A stretch of 64,000 nucleotides of DNA from Mactromeris polynyma (Eukaryota > Mollusca > Bivalvia > Venerida > Mactridae). Made by a program: the position numbers and the translations under genes. The DNA is taken from positions 28,384,905 to 28,448,904 of the forward strand of contig JASFXZ010000005.1 in NCBI GenBank assembly GCA_032209605.1, in the 5' to 3' direction. Under the pieces are notes generated by a model. That model had not been told where the DNA came from and did not search any database. It saw only the letters and a list, made by a program, of their open reading frames with translations. Positions 33,007 to 46,074 of the stretch are shown here, piece by piece. Each line of letters opens with the position of its first letter. The stretch's first letter is position 1.

Positions 33007-33694
33007 TACAGAAGCGAATTGCCATTGATTAAAGAAATAAAAGCGATTTCAATAGAAGCAGACTAGCAAGCCATAACAAGGGACGTTCAAACTCATTTAT
33101 AGCGTCTGTTTTGTATCGTTTATATGATAGTTATTCCGTCAGCATGATTATGGTTATGGTATGAACGAAATATTTTTGTGAAAGCCTTTTTAGAGTAGTT
33201 TAGATGATCGAATACCACTTTTCTTGTTAATATCATGGTCAAGATAGAAATACTCTATTTTATTACGTAGATAAGATAATGGCAAATTTAAATTCAGTAT
33301 TGGGTTTGCTATTGTATTTTTATTTGTTGATGGTCTATTTAGACAAATTACATATGAATCTATAAGAAAAATCATTAGATATACGTGATGAACTTGATGG
33401 TGATGGTAATGAGCTAGAATCAAGTAGTTGTTGTCAAAACAACTGTGAAAATGTCTTTTATGCTGTGCAGATTTCCAGCGGGAAATTATTTATACTATTC
33501 GATTATTTTGGGTGATGATTGGAACGTGTCGTGTTGCGTGCAGCCTGTTTTTGTGGTAATTGTGAACTTTGTATAATTTTGTCATTTCTTGCCCGGCGTC
33601 TTTGTCCGTGTGTAGGTTAGTGTAACACGAACTATCAGATGATTTGTTAGGCCAGTGATCGGCGCTAGCCTTTACATTGCCATTCATGAATGTA

Positions 33695-33780
33695 TGCAAG
33701 TAGTGGTGCCTCCGTGGTTGAGTGATACTGGTCGATGACTTCAAGTCACTTGCCCCTCACCACTTCGGTTACAATTTAAA
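33695..33780 (+). mobile_element. SINE head fragment
   Basis: GTGCCTCCGTGGTTGAGTG, then GGTCGATGACTTCAAGTCAC and TTGCCCCTCACC match the head and body start of the SINE seen inverted at 27830-28010. The tail is missing. Confidence 0.5.
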
Positions 33781-33797
33781 TGTGGCTGAACATTTAA

Positions 33798-34748
33798 GGT
33801 ATTCCACCCATAACTGAAATAGTGCATTTCCATTGTATATGTATGGCTCAGTAATCAAAATATAAAACTTGTTAGAAAAATTAATATCAAACTATTATCA
33901 TTTAAAATGTTTTTGAATTATAACATTCTATTCAAATTTGCTTCAGTACCTTTTTCTAAAAACAAAGAATTTAATTTTTTTTAAAAACCTGACATTTTCA
34001 TAAAGGGAGGTAATAAAGTGATATTATATTGAAAATATAGTGAAAATGTTTAAAGGTTATTAAAAGACCAAAAAATACCATGATTTTGTTGCGCATTCAA
34101 TATTATTATGTTTTACAACAACACTAAGTTAAATTTTACAGAATAAATGTAATTCTTTTGTGAAAAAGCAAATAAAATCACTTAAAAGTGTTACTTTTTC
34201 TCAGAAAAATGTGCACATCATTCTGTTCAAAATGAAATTGCGCTGTAACAGGACGGTAAACGTCTCTGAAAGTTTGATATATTCTGTTTTAGATAATGTA
34301 AATAATTTTTATTACAGACAATTTGATGCCCCATTGATACATCAATTTAGTTTAGGTCATCTGCTATTAACAATATTTTAATTTTGAAAGGAAATTTGCC
34401 CATTTCTTAAATGCTATATGCATAAATGTAAAAAAAAAAACATTTTCTTTGCATTTCTTGTAGCGGTTTCTTACATTACTTTAATATGCATATCTGATTA
34501 GTACAAAGATGCTTTCCTAAACAAGAAATATTACAAATGAGAAGTGTAATGTGAATTTTCCATTTACTGGTCATTTTTGTACGGCGAACGTTTTCAGGAA
34601 AGAAGTTTCCAAAGAAAAAAGGTCATAACTTTTTTTTAGAACGGTAAATATTTATGAAATTTTAATTTTTTATCCACATTATAGTACATATTGAATAGAT
34701 ACAAGTTTCATTTTATTTTGGAGAAATGTCCATTATGGGTGGAATACC
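33798..34748. mobile_element. MITE with TTAA target duplication and GGTATTCCACCCATAA ends
   Basis: 951 bp flanked by TTAA at 33794-33797 and 34749-34752. The ends are perfect 16-bp inverted repeats, GGTATTCCACCCATAA and TTATGGGTGGAATACC. The TTAA site is typical of piggyBac-type transposition. The interior is very AT-rich; the 73-codon frame at 34160 is not a recognised protein. Confidence 0.8.
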
Positions 34749-34751
34749 TTA

Positions 34752-34871
34752 AATATTTTCATTGGTAATGAAATTGGCGTTTCAATAGTTTTAAACGGAC
34801 AAGAGAGAGATAAACAAGCAGAGGAAACCAATGTAAGCTTCGAAGAGTTTGGCGAGGTTGCTTCATCAAAG
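34752..34871 (+). pseudogene. Decayed alkaline phosphatase N-terminal exon fragment
   Basis: Plus strand reads NIFIGNEIGVS, LNGQ, EETNVSFEEFGEVASSK and then a GTGCAA donor at the same codon as the exon at 29079-29299. It aligns with that exon's DGMGVST...ILKGQ...[18 protein letters not shown] but has lost the metal-binding Asp (GDGM to GNEI) and a few residues. Its upstream half is cut off at the TTAA-flanked MITE. A degraded second copy in opposite orientation. Confidence 0.65.
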
Positions 34872-34914
34872 GTGCAATATATAACAAGTTAAATATGTGG
34901 TTATAATGAAATAC

Positions 34915-35130
34915 ACAACTGCTGCGGACGTCCATGGTCGAGTGTTTATGGTCACTGACGTCCAATCCCTCGTATATATAATTTGTAAGTTAGGAAGCCA
35001 TCCAGCTGGTTTATGGGAAGTCTGTAGTTCTGATCAGGTGTTCGCGTTGGTGTTCCTCCACCCTAATAGCTGGAATAGTCACTGCTTGACCCTTGCTGCA
35101 TATGTGACTTAAAGTATCATTACAAAATAA
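34915..35130 (+). mobile_element. tRNA-derived SINE
   Basis: GTCCATGGTCGAGTGTTTAT and GGTCACTGACGTCCAATCCC start the head. The body has GGAAGCCATCCAGCTGG, and the tail CATATGTGACTTAAAGTATC. Same family as 19205-19425. Confidence 0.62.
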
Positions 35131-35295
35131 ACCAATAAATCCGCAACACGTGTAGAAATTCATGTTTATAAGTTTTTCATTTAATATAAATTTTCAAAAT
35201 GAAAATTGAAAGAAACATTTTCATAAGAGTGTCTGCGAATCCGTGCTTCGGACGCACAAAAAGAACGAAATTGAGCATTTGATATATTTTTGTTA

Positions 35296-37570
35296 TATTA
35301 CGTCATTTAACATCCGTGACAAATTACTATCTACCTGATATCTGTGTAGACTATTTTCCCCCCGGGGGTCTGTTTTGGGAGGCATTGTCTAATGTAGAGT
35401 TCCATGTAACAACTTAATAAATCTCTTTGTTTCATATAACACAAACTAACCAATCTTTAGTACATGCGCTCTTCATTTCTCCATGTATTGATTTACAGTT
35501 TTATTTCTTTTTTTGTCTAACATTACTTGTTTCCCGTTTACTCATATTTAACTAGAGTTTGGTATTCTCTCGCATTCTGATATAAATATCTTAGTTGCAG
35601 GGAGAAAGGTCAGAGTAAATGCGCCTTGTTAACTTAGTCTGTTCAATATTTACTGTTTTATTGTTTGCGTTATTGTTCATAACATCGTTAGGATTAACAG
35701 GATGTGTTTCCCCCGCATAAGTCGATTTATACGTGTATGAGGGAACTTAATGGCCATCTAGTGGTCCAAACAAATGTAAGATTTGAGGTTAGCTAACCTG
35801 ATATGATCGTTGCTTGTCCTTTAATGGATGTCTTCCTCTTTCCTTGTTTGTCCTATCCCAATATCTTTTAATGAACACATTTCTTATTGTCTCATCCCAT
35901 TAGATGTTTGTCGTTACAAATCATCAACTCCTAGGGTTATTAGTGCTGAAGAAGCATTGTCTTAATGCGGCGTTCCCTGTACCACCGTTATTTATTTATG
36001 CATGGCGTACCATGCATGAGATTTGCAAACTGACCCATTGGAATGATAATACTTGCATTTACATTGTTTGTTAAAAAACTTAAATCCGATAATTGTTGTG
36101 TTCGGAAAAACATTGTGCGTATAAGTCAAACCAAACATCACTCTATTTCGTTGTAACGGAATTGACAATATTGAGAGAAGTAATGATGAAAAGAAATGTT
36201 AGCATGATTTCTGCACTTTCTGATGAACCTTATTTTTTTATAATTAATTTTTATCAATGATGTAGTCCGTTATTTTGAATATTGAATGCTGTTTCTATTA
36301 TGTGTCAACTGAAGCTCAGGCTTTGTATAAGAAAGAACGAGTTACTACAGGGAACGCTAGATACATACGACAATGTCTCCCCACACATACCCGGTAAACA
36401 AAGGTCCATAAAAATCAAGCATTTGAGAAGGTGCAAGGATAAGCACGCAAGGATGCAGGGGCACAAGGAATTACCTGGCCGACCATGAAGGACAACTAAG
36501 GAGAATAGATAAGATACATTTACACACATTTTGACCAAATTCAGCTGGATGGACGACAGACTAAACGCATGACATTAAAGTCTTCCATTTTAAATATCTT
36601 GTAAGATAAATTATGCTGACGTTGATACAGAGAAAATAACTGGGCAAATATGACGATTTAAATCATTTGTACATTACTTAGAACAGTCTAGACAAATCAT
36701 CAAAGTCACAAGCTCTGATAGGCAATCGATCTTTCCTTGTGTGTGAGCAATAATGAAGGCAAGTTCATCAATATGTTATGTTATCTCAGTCATAGTGATG
36801 TCAAATGCAGCAACATTATCATTAAGTAGGTCCGCATGTATCTGTTTGTAAATTAAGTCTGTTTCGTTCAAGATCAACTTGAATGTAATGGATACAAGTA
36901 CTAACTGTTAATTGAACGGTTGAATATTACTTATTTAGATATTGGCCTTTTAGTATAAAGTAGTATTTCATATCCACGGTCTTTCGATACAATACAGGAT
37001 CTATATAATATGCGATCATCACAATACAATCATCTTGTATTGCAGCCATGGTCTCATGGCCCGCCTGTATAGGTTTTAGGATAGTAGACCATTATATCAC
37101 TGATATTCCATAAACATTGAAACGATTCGTCGAAGATACCAATGTGTTTATCTGAAGCGCTGTGACGTGAATATTTTCGATATAAATGATTACCTTTTCG
37201 AATCATGCTGATTTAATGTTCTACTACATCCGAACTATTAACATGGTTTCTTCTTACACACGCTTATTCATGACTTAATTTAAGAACTCATTTCATGTTT
37301 AAGCCTCGGTCACAATGAAACCCACGATAAGTTTGTCGTACGAAATATACATTTTTTCGGTCGTGGTCAAATTTCGTAGGATATTGTGGTCAAATTAAAT
37401 TTTAGATGCTTTCACGACATAAACAGTCAGAAAATGTAGACCATTTCGTGGTTATGTCGCAGGTCTGTCGTAGGACAGTCGCAGGACAAACATGCCGTGG
37501 CTCATCATCGCGGGAACTTTTCGTGAGACAGGCGAGCTACACTCATGCAGCTTTCGTGCGACAGTCTTGC
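35296..37570 (-). repeat. Right arm of large inverted repeat 2
   Basis: About 2.3 kb, inverse of 30870-33006 with substitutions and several indels. The right arm has about 200 bp near 35,800-35,990 not matched in the left arm. It holds a forward R1 copy (36300-36560). Confidence 0.82.
36300..36560 (+). repeat. R1 copy within right arm
   Basis: GAGTTACTACAGGGAACGCT, ACGACAATGTCTCCCCACAC, then CATTTGAGAAGGTGCAAGG; mirror of 31800-32045. Confidence 0.75.
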
Positions 37571-37855
37571 GATACTCTTGCGACACTTCGTACCATCTCC
37601 GCACAAATTAGTTGCTTCCACACGAATTTCGCATGATTTCGACATACGTGATACTGTCGTGAGATAACCGCAAGAATTACAGCAAATATTTGGCATCCAC
37701 GACATGTCATTTTTTCGCACGAATGTCGTGTGAATGTCGTTCAATTGTTGTATGCTATTAACACGACAGCACAAAGACAAACAGTCGATGAATCGGACAG
37801 AGTTTTCGTCGCAAGCCACATATTCCTGTCGTGGTTCTATTGTGACCTAGACTTT
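37302..37855. mobile_element. MITE with CGGTCACAATGAAACCCACG ends
   Basis: Left end CGGTCACAATGAAACCCACG, right end CGTGGTTCTATTGTGACC, imperfectly inverted. The interior is dense in TCGTG/CGACA words. The left arm of inverted repeat 2 carries only the first 250 bp or so of this element (30870-31115). The 104-codon minus frame is incidental. Confidence 0.55.
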
Positions 37856-40800
37856 AGCACGAAATTTAACAAAAGACAGGAGACAAAGATTGACAAATTC
37901 GCATATAAACAAGGTTTTGTCTGGGTAACACATTTTGACGGAGTTAAAATAATTACCAAGCGCAGAATATTACATTAGTATAGAATTTTACAGATTACTG
38001 ACCAGTTTGAAAACAAATGCCGTCGTTGTCTTTCCCTAAAGAATTGCAATTTAGAGGAATATATTTCCCTAGGTTTGTCTTCTGTTCCAATTCAATGTTT
38101 ATGCTAACGTTTCATTTCTAATGAATGTGAGTGTTATAAATCTGTAGAAATGGATACGTCTACGTAGCAATAAATAACCAGTTTGCAACTAGTTTATTTT
38201 TTAGCGTTTTTAAAACATACATGTTGTCATTGTGAACAAGACTAATGACTTTAAAGTCAGTTTATAGACGAAAGTTAAACATTTGAAAACAATTGAGTAA
38301 AGGCATTTAATATGTATGCAGAACAAAAATCTACTTACTACATTAAGATTAAATTTAGTTTTTTTATTTTCCAATGGCTATGTGAAAACAAATTGCGTTC
38401 AATGTAAAAGGTCCTAACGATATATAGCGGCCCTGCTCCCATGCATGTTTACCCTTGTACCTCCTCAATGCATAATGCATTGTAGACTGTGGTTTTCAAG
38501 GAAAGTGTTTGGAGAGGCATTGTATTTGTGAAACAATTAATCTCTGTGCAAAAAAAACAATATTTTCAAATTGCATTTTAATGTTAAGTTATTAACATAA
38601 TATAATCCCAATAATTATCCCATCTAATTGTATGCAATGTATTCGTAAATATTCTACTTGCTTTGTTTTTGCTCATAATCTAATATAATGAACGAAATAT
38701 TAAGTCGTTACAAGGAAAGCCACATGTACAATGCATCCTCACACAGATCCCAATATACGAAACATTAGGGATGGAGAAGGAGTAAGTACAAATGTGAATA
38801 TGGAAGAAGGATTTTTCTGGCTGATTATCAAAAATAACAATCATGGTAAACCTAAGGAGACTATCGGGTGAAAGGGATGGACAGTGTGAAATAGAATACA
38901 GGACAAACTAAGAAAGCAAATGGCCAAAGGCCGACGGGTAGAACAAAAATACTTTATCTGGTCAAGGAACTGCACATGGGGAAAAGGAGAACTTGATTTT
39001 TCATCGTATAAATAAAACAACAATCACGAGGCGAATTACAGCCATGGAACTATCAGTAAAAATATATATAATTTTGCAGTATTTCGTTATCATCCCTTCC
39101 TGTATATCCATATTCGTCTATGATTAACGTAAATATAATTTGTACATTAATATAGGAATTAATAAATTCGAACTCAAATGTGTTCCCCTTTTTCCGTTAT
39201 ATATATGGCGAACAATGGACAAGTGTTTAGGCTACAAGATCTTGTTTCTGAATAGAAAAAGGATCAATTGTTTCCCGGTGGTTCACTTTATCCAATACAT
39301 TAATATGTTGCTTTCCAAGTTTTGCTCAGCATATATTCTGACAATGAACATTTACAACAATTACCAAAATTGACAAGACAATTATTGTCATAACATCATT
39401 ACCAATGTCCGTTTGTTATTCTTAATGACTGATTTAAGATACTAATCTCTCACTTATTCCACTACGGATTCGGCCAAAATAAACCCCTAGGAAATAAGTG
39501 AACATGTAGACTATACTCCGATTTAGTATTTCTTGAGACCGGTTGTTAACACATTGTAAGGTGGTGAGAGAAGAACAACAAGTCTTGTAATACTGACCAA
39601 TTACAATCGTGCACACACTAGCGAATTTAGTCCTGTGATGTATTCCATCCTTTAACCCCCAAGTTTATTCTCATTAATTCTCCTAAGTTACAATGAATCC
39701 CTGATGGTCGGCCAGACCATTCATTGCGCCCATGCTCCCATGCGAATTTACACGTGCGCCTCCTCAAAAACCGGATGTTTTATGAACTGTTGTTTTCCCG
39801 GAGGTTTTGTATGCAGAGGCATTGTCTTATGTATGTGACGTTCCCTGTAGCAACTAATTCTCTCCTCAACTACATGTAGTTTTCAATCCTCTGTACTAGA
39901 AACAGGGTTGATATTCACAGCAGTATAGTCCGCTTATATTCACATGAGAAAGGATATAAACAAACTGTCAGGTGGCAAGCCAATGAAACATGTTGCAATT
40001 CATTGGCCTATAGACATAGCCTACACAATACACATAGCCTACACAATAACGACATTCTCACACAATTTTTACACGACACACGAAGAATACATTGTAAGAT
40101 ATTATATAGGTCATGTTTAGGAATTTTCTTTCCCCAACAACAATCTTGTCTCCTAATTTTCTTAAATTTAATTGTAGTGTGCAGTAACACACTACTTCAA
40201 TATTCATTCTTAACTCTATTCATTGCTGACGGTTCGGTTTAACGTCAACTTAACTGCAACTGATGCACTGGCTGCGTGCTATATTCATAACTTTGAAGAA
40301 ATCTTACCATTAAAATACTTGAAACTGGGCAGGGAATAACATGAACAATAAATAAAGTGAACTAATTGCAAAGGGGAAAGGGAAATATAACATACCTTAA
40401 AATAATTACCATACAGCGATTTACAGCCAACGGTCAGTAAAAATACTGGGAGTTTAAATCGATTTAACAGCTAGCTAACCTCACACTTAATCGCTATATG
40501 GTCATTGATTACCTCCATATATACATAAATTGACTAAATAGGCAGTAACTAATCATTAAAAGCAATTAACCAGTACGTACATAAAACATACACACTGTAG
40601 TTAATCCAGCTCGAATGAACAAGCATCATCATACTGACCTCGCTCCCAGCAACTACATGTAAATTATTATTATCACAATGAAAAATAACCTCAAAATATC
40701 AAATTAATAATGTAATTTAAATTAAAGCAACTTGATAATGTAGTTAACAATTAAACAATTCTTAGATACTAGTGATAGGGAAATTGATTTTAAAACAATA

Positions 40801-42590
40801 GATATTATGTATATTAAGAAAACTATAACACAAACACAACACTGTACCCAAGGAAAACCTACTTCATCTCGCGAAGTGCTCATTGCAATTCTACGACTCT
40901 TTATCTTAATCATCCATATGATGACTAGTAGCGCATATTGTCGCTAAGTTCAGGTTCGACAGGTTTTGACGGAATTACGGCCCTTTGATTATTTTTGTGC
41001 TTCATCTCGTGATTCGCGTATTTTACAGGAATCTACTAGTTGTAGTACTTGTTAACACTTTATCGCGATTAGTGCCTTATATGTCGGATGGTTCGGGCGT
41101 ATTTAGATGTTTTTATATTTAATGTATTTGTAACTTACTTGTTCGCATATCACTACAACAAACATCTTACTGAATTAATTATTTGTAAGAAAAAACATCC
41201 ATGCCTGCTATACTGTGACATGTATGATAACACTTATCTCCGTACCACATTAATTTTTCAGGAAATAGTTCTTTGTTTTAACTACAGTAAAACCTCTATG
41301 ATAAGACAACCATTGAGACCCTTGAAAATGGTTCTCTTTAAGTGGGTCTTAATATTGAAAGAGAGAGAATACGTAACTACATGGAAAGCCACATACATAA
41401 GACAATGCCTCCCCACGCAGATCTCCGGAAAAAACAACAATCCACAAAACATAAGGTACTAAAGGAGGTCAAACGGTACACATATTAAGGAACTGAGGCG
41501 CAAGGAATGGCCCAGCAGACCACAAGGAATAACTAGGAGAATCAAAATGGATAGTAAGGGAAGGGGAGGTGGGAATTAATGGATGGAAAAGATCACAGGA
41601 CAAGTCAAGACAACTAGCTTTAATAGGCCAAAAATGGGCAGGAAACAATCTGAACACTGTATAAAGTGACAGATTTGCATTGAGGTAAACAATGAATAAA
41701 ACAGCGAAAGGTCTTGCTGCTGAGGTTTTACTTTAAATTAAATTTGATATTCCCTAATTGCCAAAATAAGGTTTTCTCTATTCATTCAAATTTGGACATT
41801 ATGGTGTTGGAACAACACTCTTCATCAAAGCCTCGGGAACGAAACAGTTATTGAGCCGGTCACGCAGTTAATAATTTATCTTAGAGGCTATTTGCGTCTC
41901 TGAATATTAGTGAGATCATTAGCTTCAAGTACAATCGAACTAAATTGTGTTTCAATGCTTCTGGTGTGTTGACCTATTTCCCCTTTTATGTATTCCATTC
42001 CGTATTGAATTACTACATTTGCAAAGAAGGTGATATAGTGGTATATAACTATGGTCGGACAAGTATATATCAAATGACTCGCAAATATGTCATCAAATAA
42101 CTGATTAATGTGACCAAGTAATCAGTTGCTAGCTAAAAAGGGTCAGAAGTGTTTGGTAGCCCAGTGATACTCGTTTGGATAACTGATAGTCATAAATGTT
42201 TGAAATAAGGTTTAGTAAAAAGCGCTGAATGATTCAAGTTAGATTCAAGTCTGTCATCTTTAGAAATTTTGATAGAAAGTACTCAGTCGATTGTAGACAT
42301 GTCTACAGCTGTTGGAAGCATTGAAACACAGGTTACCTAAATGAACGCTGCATATACATAAAAACTACCGTTGACAAAGTTCACAGTTTAAATCAATAAT
42401 TATGGATATTTGTCCAGTTTGACATTGCTTACATAATTTTCTAAAGGTATATGTCAACTATTATGTTAGTAAGGATACCAAGCGCGTTGTATACATCATT
42501 GATTGTATTAGAAAACCAACATGATCTTGTCACGAGCATGTTTTACTAGTTTAATTAAAAAGAGAACATAAAAACACTTTTTAAGAATTA
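37856..42590. other. Gene-free repeat-rich stretch
   Basis: No coding exon is supported. R1 copies or pieces occur at about 38440-38550 (-), 38690-39075 (+), 39635-39870 (-), 40330-40520 (+, 3' part) and 41365-41700 (+). A CAGTAAAACCTCTATGATAA end near 41285 looks like a fragment of a Tc1/pogo-type element. Confidence 0.55.
41365..41700 (+). repeat. R1 interspersed repeat, near-complete
   Basis: Order of landmarks: CCACATACATAAGACAATGC, CCGGAAAAAACAACAATCC, AACATAAGGTACTAAAGGAG, GACCACAAGGAATAACTAGG, TTAATGGATGGAAAAGATCA, AGGACAAGTCAAGACAACTA. It serves as a reference copy for the family. Confidence 0.75.
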
Positions 42591-42950
42591 GGTGTTGCAA
42601 TTATTCGCGAAAGGCATTCGCGAAAGGTAAAAACTCATTATTGGCAATTTAATTAATTTGAATTAAATTTTTAAATTTGATCTAATTATTAGTAATTGTC
42701 AACCATCACGCCAGGTCCCATGTACTTTATGTTACACGATGCAGTGTTTCCATTTCTTGCGAACATAATTCCAAATACGGGTTGTTGCGATTATTTGCTA
42801 AAGGCATTCTTGAACAATAAAAACTCATTACTGGTAACTTAATGAATTTTAATGATTTAATTATTAATTCTGATCGAGTAATTGCTTATTGTCAAACATT
42901 ATTCCTGATCCTATGCACTTGTTTAGGCTGAATTGCAAATCAGCATTATT
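42591..42950 (+). repeat. 190-bp tandem duplication
   Basis: GGTGTTGCAATTATTCGCG with AAAGGCATTC and AAAAACTCATTATTGG recurs 190 bp later as GTTGTTGCGATTATTTGC with AAAGGCATTC and AAAAACTCATTACTGG. Divergence suggests an old duplication. No coding potential. Confidence 0.65.
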
Positions 42951-44929
42951 TCTGGTCGTGATCTGGTATCCATAAGGAATAAAAAGAATGAGAATAGACC
43001 ACAAAACAAACTATGTACATGTAAGGATGTCTTTGAGAAAAAGGCTTAATCAGTACGGTGACATACCAACCTCAAACTTAAACGTTATATTGTTTAAATC
43101 CAACTTTTATTTGAATCATGAATGAGGTCGTATAAACAAAACGATGCTTCAAACACTCGACAATACGTATACAACATTACAAAACGACAAGTATATTAAT
43201 TGGAAGAAGCCATGAAAGTATAATTTAATGTTATTAACAAGGTGATCTACATCGAATTTCAAACAATTGATAATTAACTCGTACTAAATAAAAAGACGGA
43301 GGATAACACATTTCTATGTAAGCACATTGTATGACTGATTTAAAAACTCCACAAGCCGTAAAACTACACAAAAATCAACTGTCCCAAAGATCGCCAAAGA
43401 CGTGTCTGTGAGTGAAATAGAAAATGTTTGTCTCGTTTAACCAAATAAAGTAAACATATTACACAGAAAACGACACATTTGTAAAAAAGGCTAGACACAA
43501 AATAATGCAAATATATACCGTATACAATATCTCGTATATATAATTGAATCATATCTAAAGACGTTTAACGAAAAGCCTTAAACAAAAATCATACCATCAA
43601 GACAAGAACACAGAATTACCATATTTGAAAAAAGTGAAAGTAACACACAGCTACAACTGATACGAGAAACAATAGACGATTTCACGCTTAAGCTGAATAC
43701 TTTTATGTCTAACGCATTTCCTTGATAAGTCTGATCACTCTACTTATCAGCACATGGAAGTTCAATATGAAAAGGTTGGTCATTTCCCAATACGACTCAT
43801 GATAGCAATAACAAGTGAATAGTTGTATCGCTTAACTGATTAGTTTTCCTGTATAATATGTTTTAAGCGACCCCATGCTTTGTCATACAGTGTTCATATG
43901 CATGTGCGCTTTGTCTGCGTTATTTCATTTTAATTCTTTTGCAAAATCATCTAATGAATTTAACAAGCTGTGTTATTGTGTTTTACAAATATTTTACATG
44001 ATACTGTATGTGATAAAAAGAAACACTGTCATCGGTTTTCTTATAAAATTTTAAAGCATTCATACATATAACAGCATTCCTTTATACATTACAAAACGTT
44101 GTCAAAGAAATGATTTATTAGTAGACATTTATTTTCGGAAACTGCTTTAACATAAGTTGATGCCTTTCCAGCAACACTGGTTTTTTTACAATTTAGATGA
44201 ACTGTATTACAGTGTAAAATATGTATTAATATGTAATTTAAAAGTATGAAATTTCAACAAATCCGTCGACATAAAAATCAATATGGTGGGTGAAGCCGTA
44301 TCAGGATGTATCTTCAATCATCGGAACAAAGACTGATGTTTTCTAAAAGTAACAAACAGTTAGAATATTGTAATGGTACATTCTTCGATTCTCCCGCAAG
44401 AACATCTTGGCATTGTAGTAAATTATAAATTAATTTGACTGAGCTGAAGAGTAAGGCAATACTAATTTGGAAACATAATCCACATGCGCAATACAAGAAA
44501 TAATACATGGAATATTTTTACATGGCGTGCTGTCATGTGATAAATTGTAGTGACCGTCCGTTATTGTGTTTTGACATGAAAATCAGAATCCGGAATTTGA
44601 TTTATACAAGATTTTTAGACATGTGCCTTTGTTTCTTTGTTACAATCAAATACAGCATTACAATAACCATGTTTTCTAATAACCCAATCACATTTAGTAC
44701 ATGTCTCTTGGTGTATAACATTATGTAATGGTAAAAGGACCTTGTGATGTTTTATTCATATATTTTATTGTTACTGTAGTACAATGTAATTTTTCGTTTT
44801 AGTTGACTTATTCATCATCGCTGTAAAATCTCCAGCTGTAAATTCATTAAAAAGATTGTACCCGATATTTAAAGAATGATATTGTGCCGCGGGAGCTAAC
44901 GCTGAAGTTATTTAGGACATGAATTGTTC

Positions 44930-45150
44930 AGGAAGTATGAAGTTGCTACGGAGACAGCAACTTTCACAAGGCAATACCTGCCCACACAGATCCTAGGGAA
45001 ACATCGGCACACAAAACACCAGAAGTTGCGAAGGTGCAAGCACAGATGGGATTGGGCAACAGGAGTTACCATGCCGATTACCAAACCAAGGAGAGTAGCA
45101 GCAGAGGACACAAATGGATAAGAAATCTATTACAAGACAAGCTAAGAAAA
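44930..45150 (+). repeat. R1 interspersed repeat
   Basis: GGCAATACCTGCCCACACAG, CAAAACACCAGAAGTTGCG and AAACCAAGGAGAGTAGCAG follow the R1 order in degenerate form. Confidence 0.55.
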
Positions 45151-45356
45151 ATTAAAAAAGATAACTTGTGTATTTTCTTCTTCCGAAGCAAAATAATGAA
45201 CACAGCTATTGCAATTGTGTTATGTTTGCAAATATAACAGTTTGATCACGACAGGTACGTTATACAATACAAGGTTGTGTGCATGATTTCACGACTGATA
45301 TAAAAATACTGGTGAACTATATCGAAACAGACTTTACTGTCTATGACTAATCGCAT

Positions 45357-45560
45357 TACGGAGTTATTATCCAATCTTCTACGCAGTTGTCTCTCCTAAA
45401 AGGCATCGGAGCTACTGTAGTGTAACGTAATCGAGTGACCGGCAATCGTAACATCTCTGCAATGCTATATGTGGCCAACACATCGTAAACTTCAGACTGC
45501 AATGAATTTGCTAGCTTCAAGTTGCACCGACCATTTTCTTAAAAGACATTTCTTGTTCAG
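45357..45560 (+). repeat. R2 repeat, 3' half
   Basis: CCAATCTTCTACGCAGTTG, GGCATCGGAGCTACTGTAG and GTTGCACCGACCATTTTC match the 3' half of the R2 copies at 50073 and 59208. Confidence 0.65.
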
Positions 45561-46074
45561 CATTAACGTCATTGCCCTAACATAATGTCTCAGAAATAAG
45601 ACCAGATAGGGTAATGGAATCTCTATAGAGATAGATGAAAAATGATAGCTTCTTCCTTTAAAATACGTCAACTAAAATATCAATGGATTTAAATTATCCA
45701 CGCATGTGTTGATTCGCTGCAAGCAATTAGATGATTGGAATTACTTTAATTTATATTTATAAAATGTTTCCGTCCATTGATTGATCCTAGTTATTCTAAA
45801 GTAATTACAAATGTACCAAGAGACCAAACTGCTTATCGCCTTGCAATAAATAAGTAGACGATTGATAATTTATTCCTTTAAGGTTATACAATTAGACTTG
45901 GCATACAGTAGTGTTAAATAAACAAAATCAAAAGTACCAGCAAAAAGGGCACATACGTAGGCATACCTACACATATAAAGACATTAAACAATTCTTCCCG
46001 GTTATATTTTCAGAGAAGTATTAAGTTTTCCCTTTCCCCATATAAGATATTTTGGCTTGTTAAATAGTTTGTGT

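Larger units (their letters stand above)
33007..35295. other. Loop of large inverted repeat 2
   Basis: 2.3 kb between the arms. It contains a SINE fragment (33695-33780), a TTAA-flanked MITE (33798-34748), a decayed phosphatase exon (34752-34871) and a SINE (34915-35130). Nothing recognisable from 33007 to 33690. Confidence 0.6.

Noticed and set aside
28451..37570. CRISPR array or prophage-like structure suggested by regular repeats
   Set aside because: Repeats are inverted arms, SINEs and MITEs in a eukaryotic context; there is no regular spacer pattern or cas gene.
37505..37819. 104-codon minus-strand frame with many Cys and Arg
   Set aside because: It is entirely inside the MITE at 37302-37855, whose TCGTG-rich repeats give this composition.
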